A stretch of DNA of 64,000 nt from Megalonaias nervosa (lineage: Eukaryota; Mollusca; Bivalvia; Unionida; Unionidae), in NCBI GenBank assembly GCA_016617855.1, contig JAECUM010016738.1:20206-84205 (forward strand). Direction: 5' to 3'. The notes below the pieces were generated by a model. It saw only the letters and a list, made by a program, of their open reading frames with translations, ran no database searches and was not told the origin of the DNA. How positions within the stretch are numbered: position 1 is the stretch's first letter; the number at the start of each line of letters is the position of its first letter. The position numbers were made by a program, and so were the translations under genes. Shown in pieces: positions 24,415 through 37,089 of the stretch.

Positions 24415-24785
24415 TACTTTATTGATGCATCATCTCACATCCAATATATAATGTATTGTGATACTTGGTGTTTTATTGTTTATATTAATGCATCATCTCA
24501 CATCCAGTGTATAATGTATTGTGATGCTTGGTGTTTTATTGTTTATATTGATGCATCATCAACTTTTTAATGTAGAATGTATCGTGATGCTTGGTGTTTT
24601 ATTGTTTATATTGATGCATCATCTCACATCCAGTGTATGATGTATCATGATGCATGGTGTTTTATTGTTAATACTGATGCATCGTATCACATCCAATGTA
24701 GAATGTATCGTGATGCTTGGTGTTTTATTGTTTATATTGATGCATCATCTCACATCCAGTGTATAATGTATCGTGGTGAAGCAGA
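24415..24785. repeat. 63-bp minisatellite, six copies
   Basis: The unit contains GATGCATCATCTCACATCCA, then GTATAATGTATCGTGATGCT and TGGTGTTTTATTGTTTATAT. The period is 21 codons, so a repeated open frame appears at 24577-24807. It has no start context or homology and is treated as an artefact. Confidence 0.92.
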
Positions 24786-27689
24786 AATTGCAGACTTTTA
24801 CCAATAAATTTATTTCAGTGGAAAGAAATATGAAAATGTCATGCACCAGTCAGTTGTACTCTTATAAAAATGATTCTTATCCGATTCTCCCATACACAGC
24901 ACAGCTAACTGTGAATAGTGTGTATTAATGTGCCAGCAAGTCAGGATCTATGCTGTTCACACAGTAGGGGTGTACACATTTTACAGATTCAGTATGGTAC
25001 AGCTTGATGATAATCATATATTTAGTCAGCAGTCAGCCTAGATGCTTCTTTTGCTTTCAGCATTCATAGGACCCTCTGCCCCACATGGTGTGTATATGAT
25101 CAATGAGAAATGGTGAGACCTTGTTAATTGGGACACTTATATTATGTCTATCCCACTTTTCTACAGATAAATGAGGAGTCAGAATTAATGAATCTTCGAT
25201 AAAAACCATATTTGATATAATACTTTCTCATGCTTTAATAAGTTCTTATCTATTTTGGAAAAAAAAATTCCTTTTTTGTGTGCATATTTCTTGATCCTAG
25301 CATACCTTGTGGGAGGGAAAAGGCTGCTAAAACTTGGAAAAATTATGATCATCTTGGAACTTACATCATATTTTGTTTATATTTTTGGTGTCTTAATACC
25401 ATTTAACTTTTTGGGTTAAATCAGTCAATAAAATGAATCATATTTATGGGTGGGTTTTTTTTTCAGTGTGGTTATATGCTAAAAACAATGCACCTCCAAT
25501 GTGGAGAGCTCCCAACTTAGACAATGGGAGCTAACTCTTCTAGTACGTATGTACACATGATGAGGACAGTTGTTTATATCATCTGTGTGCACTTGTGTTA
25601 TGAACTAATGCCTCACAAAATTTACCCAAATAATAATTTCTCAAGCACACAGTGTAGGTATTACATCAAATATGGTAGTAGAGGTAATCTGCTTAGAGAA
25701 ATTACCAAGATGTCAAGATAAGCAAAGTCTCAATTTACATGGCTTCACTGTTATTAAATCTGTCTGTGCATGTTGTAATGGAGCTGTTGTCCATTGACCT
25801 TACCTTCCTTATGCGTATTGACAAGCTATCCAATAATAATTCCATATACAGTAGTAAAGTCTGTGAATTCATTATTTTTCATGGCTACCAATTTTCATTG
25901 ATTTCACTGCTTCTACAAACTACAAAATAATGTGAAGACCTAGCAAAGGATCATTTTCTGTGGAATATTAAGGATCCCTTCCCCAGTGCATGAATTCAGG
26001 TGCTGACAAATATGTCATTTCCTTGCAAAGCATACAAAATTGAGAAGCACAAAAATAAATGAATTCATAGTATGTGTAAAGAAATAAGACATACAGTTGT
26101 ATGACCAATGTTTGCACTAACTACATTTCAGATGGTCATAATTTCACTAACATGCTTAAAAGTTTAAATACGGGCTTGAGAATTTTTTTTTGGTCAGTCT
26201 TAAGTCAAACCTAATTTTCATCAAACCAGAACGCTGGATTTTATACTTGAGTTTAAAAAAGCCTGGTCTCATGTTGTTGGAATAGACATGGATCGGCCAA
26301 AAGGAACACATGACAGATGCAGGTAATATCTCTTTACAGATGCTACATGAGCAAGAGGAGTCAAATTTGATACAATAACAATAAAATGAACAGACTGTGC
26401 AGGAGCTTTTATTACTTAACTATCTCTTTTGCCCATTGAGGTGTGGATATCAGTATGAAGTGGGTTAGAGATGATCCAAAATAATATCTCTCATTCTGGC
26501 AGTCCTGACATACTGAAAAAAAAAATGCATTTAACCATGCTTCAGGGATTTACTAAAACTTTATGCAATGTTCCTACTTGCTGTATTTGCATAATAAACA
26601 TGAATGTAGGAAGAAGAAGACTTGCCCAATTTATTATCTTCCAGTTGTCAACGATAGGAAATGTGGATTGATTTCATATTGGAACCTTGTATACTTTTTA
26701 AAAGATATTAATATTCATTAAAAAACCTGTATATTTTTACCAACAGGACCTTTTCACACCTCACATTTGAGTATAGTTGACATCACAAAATTATGCACGC
26801 TGTAAGACATACATAAAATTCCTGATCATGTAAGAGTCAATAATCAGCTGGATCAATGATTAAAAAAAGTGTTAGTTCCAGAAAACTTTCCACTGTTCAG
26901 GATGAGTGAAAATTGGTGTTTTACAGTGGTAGGAATTACTGAAGGAATTGTTAATAAATGGAGCAGCCAATTCTCAAATTTGGTTTTCATTGCTTTATGT
27001 GAAATAAATTACATGAAATTGAGAAATTGGATTTCTTGGGTAATAATTTAAGTCAATTCCAAACCATATGTGCTGCAGTTCTGATTAGCCATCTCTGCCA
27101 GATTTTCTTCCAATTAGAGGATAGATTTATTCATATGGGAACATTTTTTTTTTTTTTCTAAGGCTCTTTGGAGCAGAAGTTATTGACTTAAGGGATTGGC
27201 CAAGTGAGTGGTAATTAATGATTAGTAATGAAGCCAACAGCTACTTTTTCAAATTGGTTTATCACATATTTAGTTCATTGAGTTACAGTCCTCAGGGGTC
27301 TTCAACTTTATTACTTTATGAAATGACAGTCCACAGTGGGATTCAAGTTCCATAGCCTGCCAGTGGGAAGGCAGTGAGAGATAATAGTTTATTATTGACT
27401 AGCATTTGTAACTGGCAGTCATGTATTCAGGTATACGACAACCAAGAGTTATTCTTCTAACTCATCTTGTGACATAATTTTTCATTAAGGCAAGGAAAAA
27501 TTATATCACTGTCATGTTCCAAACCAAGAGTCACCAGACTCAGAGGTTTTTCATCCAGTACAATGCAGTAATTAATTTTGTATTCAGCACTTTTGAAACA
27601 TCATTAGGTGAACATTACGTGCATTCCACTTGGCTTCAGGTGCTTCAGAGTCTGTATTTTATTTTTATATTCAGCAGCTTTTTAACTTA

Positions 27690-27990
27690 GCTTACTCGCA
27701 CTCACTTGGGGTAAGGAAGAAGACTTTTGACTTTGGGTTCATAAGGTCAAAGGTTACTGACTGAAAAAATGTTTTTGGGATAATAACTTTAGTTCTTGAC
27801 CACATACCATTACCTTGACCAAAGTTTGTGGTGGGCTTGCATTTAAGCCAAGAAAGAGGCTTATTGAATTTAAGATCAGAAAGACTGGTCAAGGTCATTG
27901 TGAAAAAAATAATGGGCCTTGCACAACTTGTTTGTTCAAGAGTAAGTTCCTTTATCAACTTTGTGGATATTTGCACCTAATATAATTAGA
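27690..27990 (-). repeat. diverged interspersed repeat (GGTCAAGGTCA family)
   Basis: Contains TTTTGACTTTGGGTTCATAA, GGTCAAAGGTTACTGACTG and an A-rich AAAGAAG-like part in reverse. The wording resembles 37090-37680 and 61430-61760. The family is known to me only as a common low-complexity repeat of mollusc-like genomes. Boundaries are approximate. Confidence 0.45.
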
Positions 27991-29889
27991 TTATATTTAG
28001 ATTTTAGGGTCTAAAGGTCAACATTCCAGGTCTTGGTATATATAATAAGAAAATAATGATTTATGTGCAGTAGGTTTTGTTCAAGTCCACATCCTGTACC
28101 TTTAATTGACCAAAGGTCGCCATTTGTCATTGATCTCCAAAATCAGTCATGCCATCCATATTACTGCATAGCAGGGGTGAAATGATATACCTGTGCCATA
28201 TGTTGATATGATTCACAATGCACTGCCTACAATACCATACATTATCGATACACATATCAACTTAATAGTCTTTTTGTCTTTTGAAAGGTCTGTCAGTGGT
28301 AGGATGATGTCGATTCATGTGTATTGACATCATGGTTGTGTTTCCAGTATGCAGATTACAGACAGACACATGGTTATGATCTGTTCATATGTTTTTCTCA
28401 TCCTTGACAAGATAAAAAGATACTTCCAAACAGACTGCCTGTTGTCAGTGGTGAAAATTCAACCTTTTAGGCCATTTTAGGCTACCCCATTTGGGGTTAG
28501 ATGCAGGACTCCTCTTGGTCACTATACCCTTTGTTTTGTACTGCATGAATGTGTTAAAAACATCTTATTTCATATCTTCACTTAAATTTGGAAGGCATTA
28601 CAGTGTTATCTTCAAACAGAAGAAATAGTGCAATTTCCCTGTGCAAGGAAAATCTTATCTAGAACAAGTCCCAGTGTGGAAGTGAAGATGGCTTAACAGA
28701 ACCATCACATTGTACTTGTTGCAAGTGCAGAACAACTGCCATGGCCGCAGACACTCATTTATGTCAGTGAAATAGGAAATTATTGACAACGCCCACTTGC
28801 ATTCTAGAAATATGAGATTTGGAATCTGCTCCCTTACCAATTCTATGTTGCTTTTATGTTTTATCTTGCTGTCATGGACAGTCACTGATTACATATATCA
28901 CTGTAAAAGGAGATGTTCCAGATTTGTTCCTCATGTAAGACTTAAATACTGTACAGATCATTTAATATCCACTTTTGTGAGAAGCTTATCTGTTGCTTTG
29001 TATTTATTTGGATTGAGTTTTGCTGCCAATGTGTCATGCAGTAAATAGTACAGTCAGATCTGATTGGTGTTTATTGTTTTACCCAGGACTTGAACAAACA
29101 ATAACCACCAATCAGAATTGACTGTAACATATTTCATTTGATAGCCTTCAAATTCAATCTGAGTTGACAAGATATGAAAAAGTATGAAATGTCTCCTTTA
29201 CGTTGATATGTGTCATGATAAGTGGCTGAACATGCTGATGATGGGATGAAAGTTTTAGCATGGAATTGGTAGATGGAGGGGCCAGTCTCAAACCACTTGA
29301 GTTTGACACCTTGTGTTAATTTGTAGAAGGCAAGCAGGTGTTGTCAATATTTTCTTAAAATCTGACACAAATGAGTACATGTGCTTATGACAGCCATCTC
29401 TGATGACTTTTCAACTTAAAGAATAAAAAGGCAAATAACTAACATAAGGCTATTTGCAAAATTACTCCCAGTTTTGTCAAGACATAATGTGGACTAATTA
29501 ACTAAGTATCAATTAGTTAGCAGAAGAAATTGATTCATGATCATGAAATTTTGATTCACATGACTACAAATAAAGACTTATTAATCAGAACTCTGTTATA
29601 AAAGATTCTCATGTCTCGGACAAGTAAAGTTACCTCAGGTTTCATGATGTAAATCGGAGGCTGAATGTTGATATGGAATATTTATGGTTTTGCTCAATAA
29701 TAGGTTCATTAGTTTAGTCTTGGTTTTTATTACTTAATGCATGGGACCAGATTAAAGCATCTTTGGATTGGATTAGACACAGATTTAATACCAGTCAAGC
29801 AAGTGTTTGATTTTGCAAAATTTAAATTTGTTCTTATTATGCAGTTGATCTTTTGCTGATTACTGGTAGGTATCATGCAAATTCAGTCC

Positions 29890-29975
29890 AAAATGATATA
29901 ATTGGAATGATATATTCAATCAAAAATGATATATTCAATTCAAAAGGATATATTCAATCCAAAATGGTAAATTCA
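29890..29975. repeat. short tandem repeat (AAAATGATATATTCAAT)
   Basis: Four decayed units of 20-25 bp based on TCCAAAATGATATATTCAAT. Confidence 0.75.
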
Positions 29976-30149
29976 TTTCAATAGATGGCATATAATCCAT
30001 ACCAAGTATTTCATCTTTATTACTATTCCTAATATTGATACATCATGGAAGTTTCTATCTGATGCTTTTGAAAATCAGTACATCTTGAATAGTTCCTGCC
30101 AAATTAACAGTTGCTTGACTGCTGCCTAGAATTTTATCTCATTAGCTTA

Positions 30150-30242
30150 ACCTGTAAATACCTTAGACTAGTACCCAAAGACTAATTTCAGGTACAGTAC
30201 TTAGACCTTAGACTAGTACCCAAAGACTAATTTCAGGTACTA
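30150..30242. repeat. 45-bp tandem duplication
   Basis: Two near-identical copies of CCTTAGACTAGTACCCAAAG followed by ACTAATTTCAGGTAC. Confidence 0.9.
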
Positions 30243-31149
30243 ACATTTCATCACTGTTCTGTTGTAACAAAATTGCATCAGTTTTGATGATCATTTAAAA
30301 ACCTGGTACTTCAGTTATTTGCACTGTATAAAGAAAATCACCTACCATGGATATGATATAGTTGCATAAGTTCGTGTTGTTGTTTGTGTTGTTGTTTGTT
30401 TACAAAATAATCAGTGAAAGGACTGGATATTATACCAATATATCTTTAGTGAAATTCTTTGTTGCATGATAAACAGTACTACTTTTGTAAGACATACATT
30501 TTAAACATTTTCATCAAGCATTCAGACTGGTTACTTGTCTGTTGAACTAAGAATTGCAAATGGGTAACTTCCGGAAGAAAAAACCCAAACCCCCCACTGA
30601 TTTTTTATGATAGGAAAGTGCAAGTTGACAGTGTTTTATTAATTTCTTGACTGTCAAGGTCTTTGCCACTCATGTTTGATTAATTTGTACTACTGTATTT
30701 GTATGGGGAAGGGCGTATCTAATGTTTTGAGAACTTGAAGCCCAACCCCTTGGGCATTATTTGGGAATATGTTGAAACTATGACTGATGATAAATAAGAC
30801 CTCAACATGACTACTTTTTTTTTCATTGTTGATTTAGTCTTAATTTCCATTTAACTTGGATTATGCTGTTGAATATTGTGAATTTTTCAGGTGAAATTTC
30901 TGCATTTCAAAATGTAGGAGGGATTGCACGTTGGACTGGGACTGACACTAGGAAAACTGATAGATATGTAAAATAATCACTTAATTAAAATTAGTTTTAC
31001 CTTACAAAAAGAGGTAAGAACTGAATTGTTGATATTGTTTGACTAAATATTCATAGTATAGCTGTCCCATGGAAAAAAAACCCCATAAAAATTGATACCC
31101 CATAAATAATAATGATTTTAAAAATGTGTACTTTTGAATTGGCATTGCT

Positions 31150-31430
31150 TTTTCTTATTGGTGAGGTGAGATGAGCTGTATTGAATCACTGGTTACCGCA
31201 TCAGAGTTGCAACCAGGAGTGTGCAAGTTAGAATCCTACCAGATATTGATAAGGCCTGGTTGGCTGCCATGGCATGCCTCTGGGCATTGGGCACTCTACT
31301 CAGATTGCTTTGGTGTGATATAACCCTTTTGTTTAGCCATATTTACTTCAACCCCTGCACCTGACTTAAAAAGCCATGGCATGATCTGTTGGTAGAGTGG
31401 GCTAAATAGCATAGACTCCAATCAGCAGGT
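31150..31430 (+). mobile_element. possible decayed tRNA-like SINE remnant(s)
   Basis: GTTAGAATCCTACC near 31227 resembles a B box, with an A-box-like region before it. A second tRNA-like stretch (GATCTGTTGGTAGAGTGG, then GCAGGTTCATTATG) lies at 31384-31440. Strong divergence, no tail and no target duplication seen. Confidence 0.35.
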
Positions 31431-31589
31431 TCATTATGAGAAGGAAGGTCTTCATGGCAGGTGCTTGCTACACATAAACAAATTGATATAGAACACATCC
31501 ATACTCATACACAGGTGTGCATGTACTTGCATGTGTATTGTTAAGAGTGGAGATTTCATATTTGCTTAAATTTATAACAAACTACAGTG

Positions 31590-32400
31590 ATCCCTTGTTA
31601 TAAGATGCCTCAGTAAAACACTTTCCTTTTAGAATGCAGGTATGGTCAGGGATTCCATTATTTCATTTAATTTTAATATTATGTATAATGATCCCAGTAT
31701 AATGCAATCTCACATATAACACTATCCCTTTTAAAAGGCAGGTATGGTCAGGGATTCCATAATTTCATTTAATTGTAATATTACATATAATGTATCCCAG
31801 TATAATGTAATCTCACATATAACACTATCCGTTTTAGAAGGCAGGTATGGCCAGGGATTCCAATTATTTCATTTAACTGTAACATTATTTATAATGTATC
31901 CCAGTATGATGCAATCTCATATATAACACTTTCAGAATGTAGGTATGGTCAGGGATTCCATTATTTCATTTGATTGTAATATTACATATAACGTTTCCCT
32001 GTATAATGCAATTTCACATATAACACTATCTGTTTTAGAAGGCAGGTATGGCCAGGGATTCCAGTTATTTCATTTAACTGTAATATTATATATAATGTAT
32101 CCCAGTATAATGCAATCTCACATATAACACTATCCATTTTAGAAGGTAGGTATTGTCAGGGATTCCATAATTTCATTTAATTGTAATATTACATATAATG
32201 TATCCCAGTATAATGCAATCTCACATATAACACTGTTTTAGAAAGCAGGTATAGTCAGGGATTCCAATTATTTCATTTAATTTTAATATTATATATAATG
32301 TATCCCAATATCACCCAACCTCACATATAACACTATCCCTTTTAAAATGCAGGTATGGTCAGGGATTCCATTATTTTATCTCATATATAACACACCGTAC
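31590..32400. repeat. about 102-bp tandem repeat, eight units, with transposon-like ends
   Basis: Each unit carries AGGTATGGTCAGGGATTCC, TTTCATTTAATTGTAATATT, CCCAGTATAATGCAATCTCA and CATATAACACTATCC. Unit starts fall near 31637, 31740, 31843, 31942, 32043, 32146, 32247 and 32350. The left edge, TACAGTGATCCCTTGTTATA, resembles the pogo-type ends seen at 13672, and the right edge has ATATAACACACCGTA. The array may have grown inside such an element. Confidence 0.85.
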
Positions 32401-32629
32401 ACTTTTATTATTCCCATAAATAGCATTGTAGTCAGAGGTCACTGTCGATGGAAATTGTTGACGGAAATACTATCATTTTTTCATATTAGCGTTAAGAAAG
32501 GGAGATGGGTAGGCCTAGTGCTGTAATATATTTTTAATTGTCTCGTTAATTTACTGTAAGCATTAAAGATTTGAACATTTAACTGTTGTGAAATTCCATT
32601 GTAATAAAACTTCAGGATCGCTCTTATCT

Positions 32630-32775
32630 ATATACCCAAATAAAAATATATCCAAATGAATATATATCCAAAGAAAAACATATCCAAATAAAAATATATC
32701 CAACTAAATATATATCCAAATAAAAATGTATCCAAATAAAAATATATCGAAATAAAAATATATACATATATACAT
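32630..32775. repeat. 15-16 bp tandem repeat (TATATCCAAATAAAAA)
   Basis: About nine copies with single-base variants. The Phe/Ile/Tyr-rich reverse open frame across it is an artefact. Confidence 0.9.
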
Positions 32776-33009
32776 GGAGCACTTGTCTAGCATGAATGCT
32801 GAAAACCTTTAAAATCAAAGAATATAATCATTTCAGCGTGGTGATCAAGTACCATTAATTGAGTATCTTCACCATAACACCATCATATTACAACCTGAAT
32901 TTACAAGGAATCACAAGGGGTTCCATTTAGCATAGAATTAGTACTCTCATTTGACATAAATCTTTGAAAGTGAAAGATGTTAAATGAGGAGATCTTTAAA
33001 ACAAATGTG

Positions 33010-33350
33010 CTTATACCCAGAACCTAAAGAATACCAAGGACTAATACCCCAAAAATGTGTTTGTCCACAGAACCTAAAGAATACCAAGGACTAATACCCC
33101 AAAAATGTGTTTGTCCCACAAAGAATAACCTAAAGAATACCAAGGACTAATACCCCAAAAATGTGTTTGTCCACATAACCTAAAGAATACCAAGGACTAA
33201 TACCCCAAAAATGTGTTTGTCCACAGAACCTAAAGAATACCAAGGACTAATACCCCAAAAATGTGTTTGTCCACAGAACCTAAAGAATACTAAGGACTAA
33301 TACCCCAATAATGTGTTTGTCCACAGAACCTAAGGAATACCAAGGACTTA
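33010..33350. repeat. 50-bp minisatellite, about 6.5 copies
   Basis: The unit contains CAGAACCTAAAGAATACCAA, GGACTAATACCCCAAAAATG and TGTTTGTCCA. Copies are nearly identical. One has an extra CACAAAGAATAA block. Confidence 0.95.
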
Positions 33351-34009
33351 CTAAAATGTACATTCTCTACCTTAGTCACATACAAAGACAATTACCCTCT
33401 ATCAGACTTTTCCCAGCTTTTTGTTACTTTAGGAAATATATTTTTAAGATGAAAATTAGGTGTATTTATTTAATTAAAATGTAATACTGGTAAATCTGGT
33501 TAGGTTTGTTTCAAGATTTATAAGTATGAAAATAATGTTTAGCAAATAAAATCCATACATTTATAACTTTATCACTCAGAAACTTAATCATAAAGTATAT
33601 TTCTTATTGAAAAACCAGATTTGAGGTAGATGACCTCTAAGGTTTGATGCTCTGCAAAATTTAATTAAGAACAAAGTGAGAAATTTGGTAATCCCCAAAG
33701 ATACAATAGTTTCAGCCTGTAATCTGTGTCAAGAAACATAGATCACTTGAAATGATTTCCTCTTTTTCTCTCAAAAGAAAAACACATGTAGAAATATTTT
33801 GAACTGTATCGAAGTCATGGCCATTTGGTAATTTTGTGAAGAATCTGCAAGAAATTGTTCCATTCTGTTACTTATGTTAAATTTAATTGGTCAATTCCAA
33901 ATTACACTTTCTTCAAACAGATGGTATTTCATAATTTTCAGAAAATCTATTTGTATACATTCCAACAACCTTTTACATATTTGATAATGCAGTATATACC
34001 ATATATATT

Positions 34010-34165
34010 TGCTTATAAGTTGGATCAAACTGCAAACAGCATAGATCTTATCTATCATCACATTATGTGCCAGCATATCAGGGTCTTGTTTGTTCTACTG
34101 ATTACTGTCTACAAACAGCATAGAACCAGACCTGCTGGTGGATTAGGTGATCGCAGGTCTGGATC
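34010..34165. mobile_element. palindromic interspersed repeat, copy 1
   Basis: Contains AAACTGCAAACAGCATAGA, ATCATCACATTATGTGCCAG, CATATCAGGGTCTTGTTTGT and TCTACTGATTACTGTC. The same modules recur at 42670-42825 and 57865-57985. It is built around inverted CAGGGTCT / AGACCCTG words, suggesting a MITE-like element. Edges are uncertain. Confidence 0.55.
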
Positions 34166-34300
34166 TCTGAAGGCAGATCTGGGTCTGTGAATGCAGATCT
34201 GGATCTGTGAAGGCAGATCTGGGTCTGTGAAGGCAGATCTGGATCTGTGAAGGCAGATCTGGGTCTTTGAAGGCAGATCTGGATCTGTGCAGGTTGCATT
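34140..34300. repeat. 20-bp minisatellite (GAAGGCAGATCTGGRTCTGT)
   Basis: About seven units alternate GGATCTGTGAAGGCAGATCT and GGGTCTGTGAAGGCAGATCT. It seems to have expanded from the right end of the palindromic repeat just before it. Confidence 0.9.
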
Positions 34301-34504
34301 TGGATCTGACTTGTGTGTGAGTATATACAGTATATTGGTTTATAAAACGGCTGATATGGAATAACTATCAAATGCTATATTTCATTTTCTTTATAATGTG
34401 TAACTGCAGATTACAGATCTCGAAAATGTGTTAGGAAAGAACTTCTTTTGAAATTGCAAAAGTTTACCCATGTACCATCTACTTTCACACAAAATATTCA
34501 TTTC

Positions 34505-34680
34505 TCACGGTAGCCATGGTAACTCAGTTGATGGAGCATTAGATTTGTAATCAAAGGGTCATGGATTCAATACCCACCAGGCCAGCTCAGGTTGACGACC
34601 TTGGCATGTCCTTGGGGAAAGCACATAGCCTCCATTAACTTGACATGATATAGCCAATAGCATATTAAAAGTTCCATTAA
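34505..34680 (+). mobile_element. tRNA-derived SINE, third type
   Basis: The tRNA-like head has GTAACTCAGTTGATGGAGCA (A box), an anticodon-like TTTGTAATC and GATTCAATACCC (B box). A body of about 100 bp with CATGTCCTTGGGGAAAGCAC follows. No poly-A or tandem tail is evident. The anticodon loop resembles tRNA-Thr, but base pairing is degraded. Confidence 0.6.
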
Positions 34681-35244
34681 AACTCCTGCTTGTAAATATA
34701 ATTTCTTACAGAGTTTAAAAAAGGTTGTAAAAATATTATCAGTAAGGGTGGACTCCTATTTGTTCGAGAAGAAAATATATTGATATTCGTAACTAAAATT
34801 GTTGGTTTTTGTTTCCATTTTGAATCTGATGGTAACATTTTTCTCAGCCATGTTAGTTTTATTGCATGTGTCAAATTAATTATATTGATAATTTTAGTCC
34901 ACCATATTTGTACTATTTTATGATACTGTTTTCCCAAATTTTGTCCCATGATTCTTTGCAAATAAACTTATAACAAAGTGTTATCAGCTCCTTGAAAACT
35001 TTGTCAGATCTGCTTGGTAAGAATAAAGGAAGATAATTAATTTTAGGTGATGCTAGACTTTTTATTACTGCTAATTTTCCATAAGGTGTAATTAATCATT
35101 TTGATCACTTTTATTTCCCTTAATTTAGTTAGGTTGTCAAGAATGATGTTTTGTCTTTTTAAATCAGATGAAAAATGTATCCTTAAAACAGGCAATTCAG
35201 TATCAGTCCAATTTAAGCTCCATTCGGGTTATCTTGGTTTTTGT

Positions 35245-35893
35245 TAATATTAATACCTAGACCAGAGTATTTGTCAATATTACTACCTAGACCAGAGTAT
35301 TTGTCAATATTAATACTTAGATCAGAGTATTGGTCAATATTAATACTTAAACCAGAGTATTTGTCAGCATTAATACTTGAATCAGAGTATTTGTCAATAT
35401 TAATACTGAGACCAGAGTATTTGTCAATATTAATACTTAGACCAGAGTATTTGTAAATATTACTACCAGAGTATTTGTCAATATTAATACTTAGACCAGA
35501 GTATTTGTAAATATTACTACCAGAGTATTTGTAAATATTAATACTTAGACCAGAGTATTTGTCAGTATCAATACCTAGACCAGAATATTTGTCAGTAATA
35601 ATACTGAGACCAGAATATTTGTTAATATTAATACTGAGACCAGAGTATTTGTCAATATTAATACTTAGACCAGAGTATTTGTCAATATCAATACTGAGAC
35701 CAAAGTATTTGTCAATATTAATACCTAGACCAGAATATTTGTCAATATTAATACTTAGACCGGAGTATCTGTCAATATTAATACTTAGACCAGAGTATTT
35801 GTCAATAATAATACCTAGACCAGAGTATTTGTCAATATTAATACCTAGACCAGAGTATTTGTCAATATATATACTTAGACCAGAGTATTTGTA
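35245..35893. repeat. 30-bp minisatellite, about 21 copies
   Basis: The unit contains AGACCAGAGTATTTGTCAAT followed by ATTAATACTT. Because 30 is ten codons, long open frames of a decapeptide (RPEYLSILIL) arise in it. Units with deletions (near 35460 and 35515) break the frame and no initiation or splice context exists, so it is not called as a gene. Confidence 0.95.
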
Positions 35894-36580
35894 GTGTGAT
35901 CTAATGCAGATTTCAGTAATTTCTCTGAACCATCAAGAGTAATTGATCTGTTGTCATCAGGTTGGGATATTATTCATATCCATTTTTATATCTGTAGTAT
36001 ACTTAGATTTCCTAACTATATGAGATAAAATCTCTTCACACAAAATTAACTCGGGGGTGGGGGTGGGGGAGAGGAGCACCGTGTCTACAGCCTCTTTTAA
36101 TAGTAAATCATGCAGAGGTTTGACCATTTGAAAAGAATGAAGATTTGATATTTTTGTATGAAAGTTATATCCAGTTTATTATTGAATAACCAAGATTAAA
36201 AAAAATCATTATAAATACCCACTGTCCAAGATTTTCAAGGTCTGCTAACAAGAGATTGACATGAAATGTGACATATTTTATATTGTATCTAAGATCAGAC
36301 AGTGTTCTTAAATTCTTGTCTGCCATTTAGAAATCCTCTTTGATCCGTATTAATAATCTTAAAAAATTTCTTTGTAAAGGTTTCTTCTGGCAAATGAAAT
36401 ATTGGTAAATTAGCAGATTCTTTGGTGAAGTATCATTATTCAATGATATTAATTAGAAATACATTATTAATAGGCAGTTTGCCCAGTCTCAGACTGTGTT
36501 TTTAGCTGGATGATTTTGGAAGGATCATATTTTTAAGGTCCATATGTAATGAAATAATGCCTTGTCCATTCCACTGACAG

Positions 36581-36919
36581 ATGTTTTGCTCAGATGCCTT
36601 GATATGGATTGGGAGCTCCATCGGCCATTTTTACAAAAATCTGAAACACTGACGCAGCTGATGAAAGGGTCTCAAGATCCCACCATTAAAAAGTACTACA
36701 GGAGTGCAGCCTCAGAGACCCTAGATAACTACATCAAGAAAAGCAATTTCTATAGCAACGAGTATCGTGAGATCAGCAATAGACTGAGTGTGGTCGAAGG
36801 TCCAGGGGAAGAAGAGGCAGCGAAGGGCCTGGATCATCCTGTCCACACATCAGAGGAAAGGGTTAACAATGTGACAGTCATTAGTATTGATATCAGGGAT
36901 CCAGTTGTAACCAGAACAG
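36581..36919 (+). CDS. BTBD16: BTBD16-like gene, exon c (first half of BTB domain)
   Basis: Exon of 339 nt, acceptor CTGACAG, donor GTACTA. It encodes 113 residues. The start, VLLRCLDMDWELHRPFL, fits the BTB segment in which a buried helix follows an HK/HR motif (here LHRPFL). The end, NVTVISIDIRDPVVTRT, fits the beta-strand before the second half of the fold. Between them lie about 65 polar residues (KKYYRSAASETLDNYIKK, then an acidic GPGEEEAAKG stretch), longer than a canonical BTB loop. BTB proteins dimerise and often act as adaptors. BTBD16 is little characterised, so no molecular role is asserted. The donor sits at the first unit of a (TAC)n microsatellite. Confidence 0.85.
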
Positions 36920-36948
36920 GTACTACTACTACTACTACTACTACTACT
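36920..36948. repeat. (TAC)n microsatellite at a splice donor
   Basis: About nine ACT/TAC units begin at the GT of the exon c donor (GTACTACTACT). Confidence 0.93.
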
Positions 36949-37089
36949 AAAATGAATGTACTATTGGCCTCTGCCTTTCTGAGAAAAAAAACGGGACATA
37001 GTATTCATGCTTGCATCCTTCTGTCCATTGAGATATCCACCTATTGTAAATCTTTAAAGCCATTTGAGATTAATGGATTAAGCTATATT

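Larger units (their letters stand above)
13420..36580 (+). other. intron 2 of the BTBD16-like gene
   Basis: The largest intron visible, 23,161 nt. In order it contains a TIR element (13672-14958), a short duplication (14985-15140), a SINE (15341-15640), an RTE LINE (15846-19205), a DIRS-like fragment (19500-21312), a MITE (22069-22310), arrays at 22611, 24175, 24415, 31637, 32630, 33010, 34140 and 35245, and tRNA-like SINE remnants near 31150 and 34505. Nothing recognisable was found in 21320-22068, 23180-24170, 24790-27690, 28000-31140 apart from the small repeats at 29890-29975 and 30150-30242, and 34680-35240. Confidence 0.65.

Noticed and set aside
24577..24807. Open frame with 21-residue repeats
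   Set aside because: It follows from a 63-bp array whose period is divisible by three. No homology or gene context.
35241..35894. Long open frames encoding a repeated decapeptide (RPEYLSILIL)
   Set aside because: They are a 30-bp tandem repeat read in one frame. Units with deletions break the frame, no splice or start context exists, and the region lies inside an intron.
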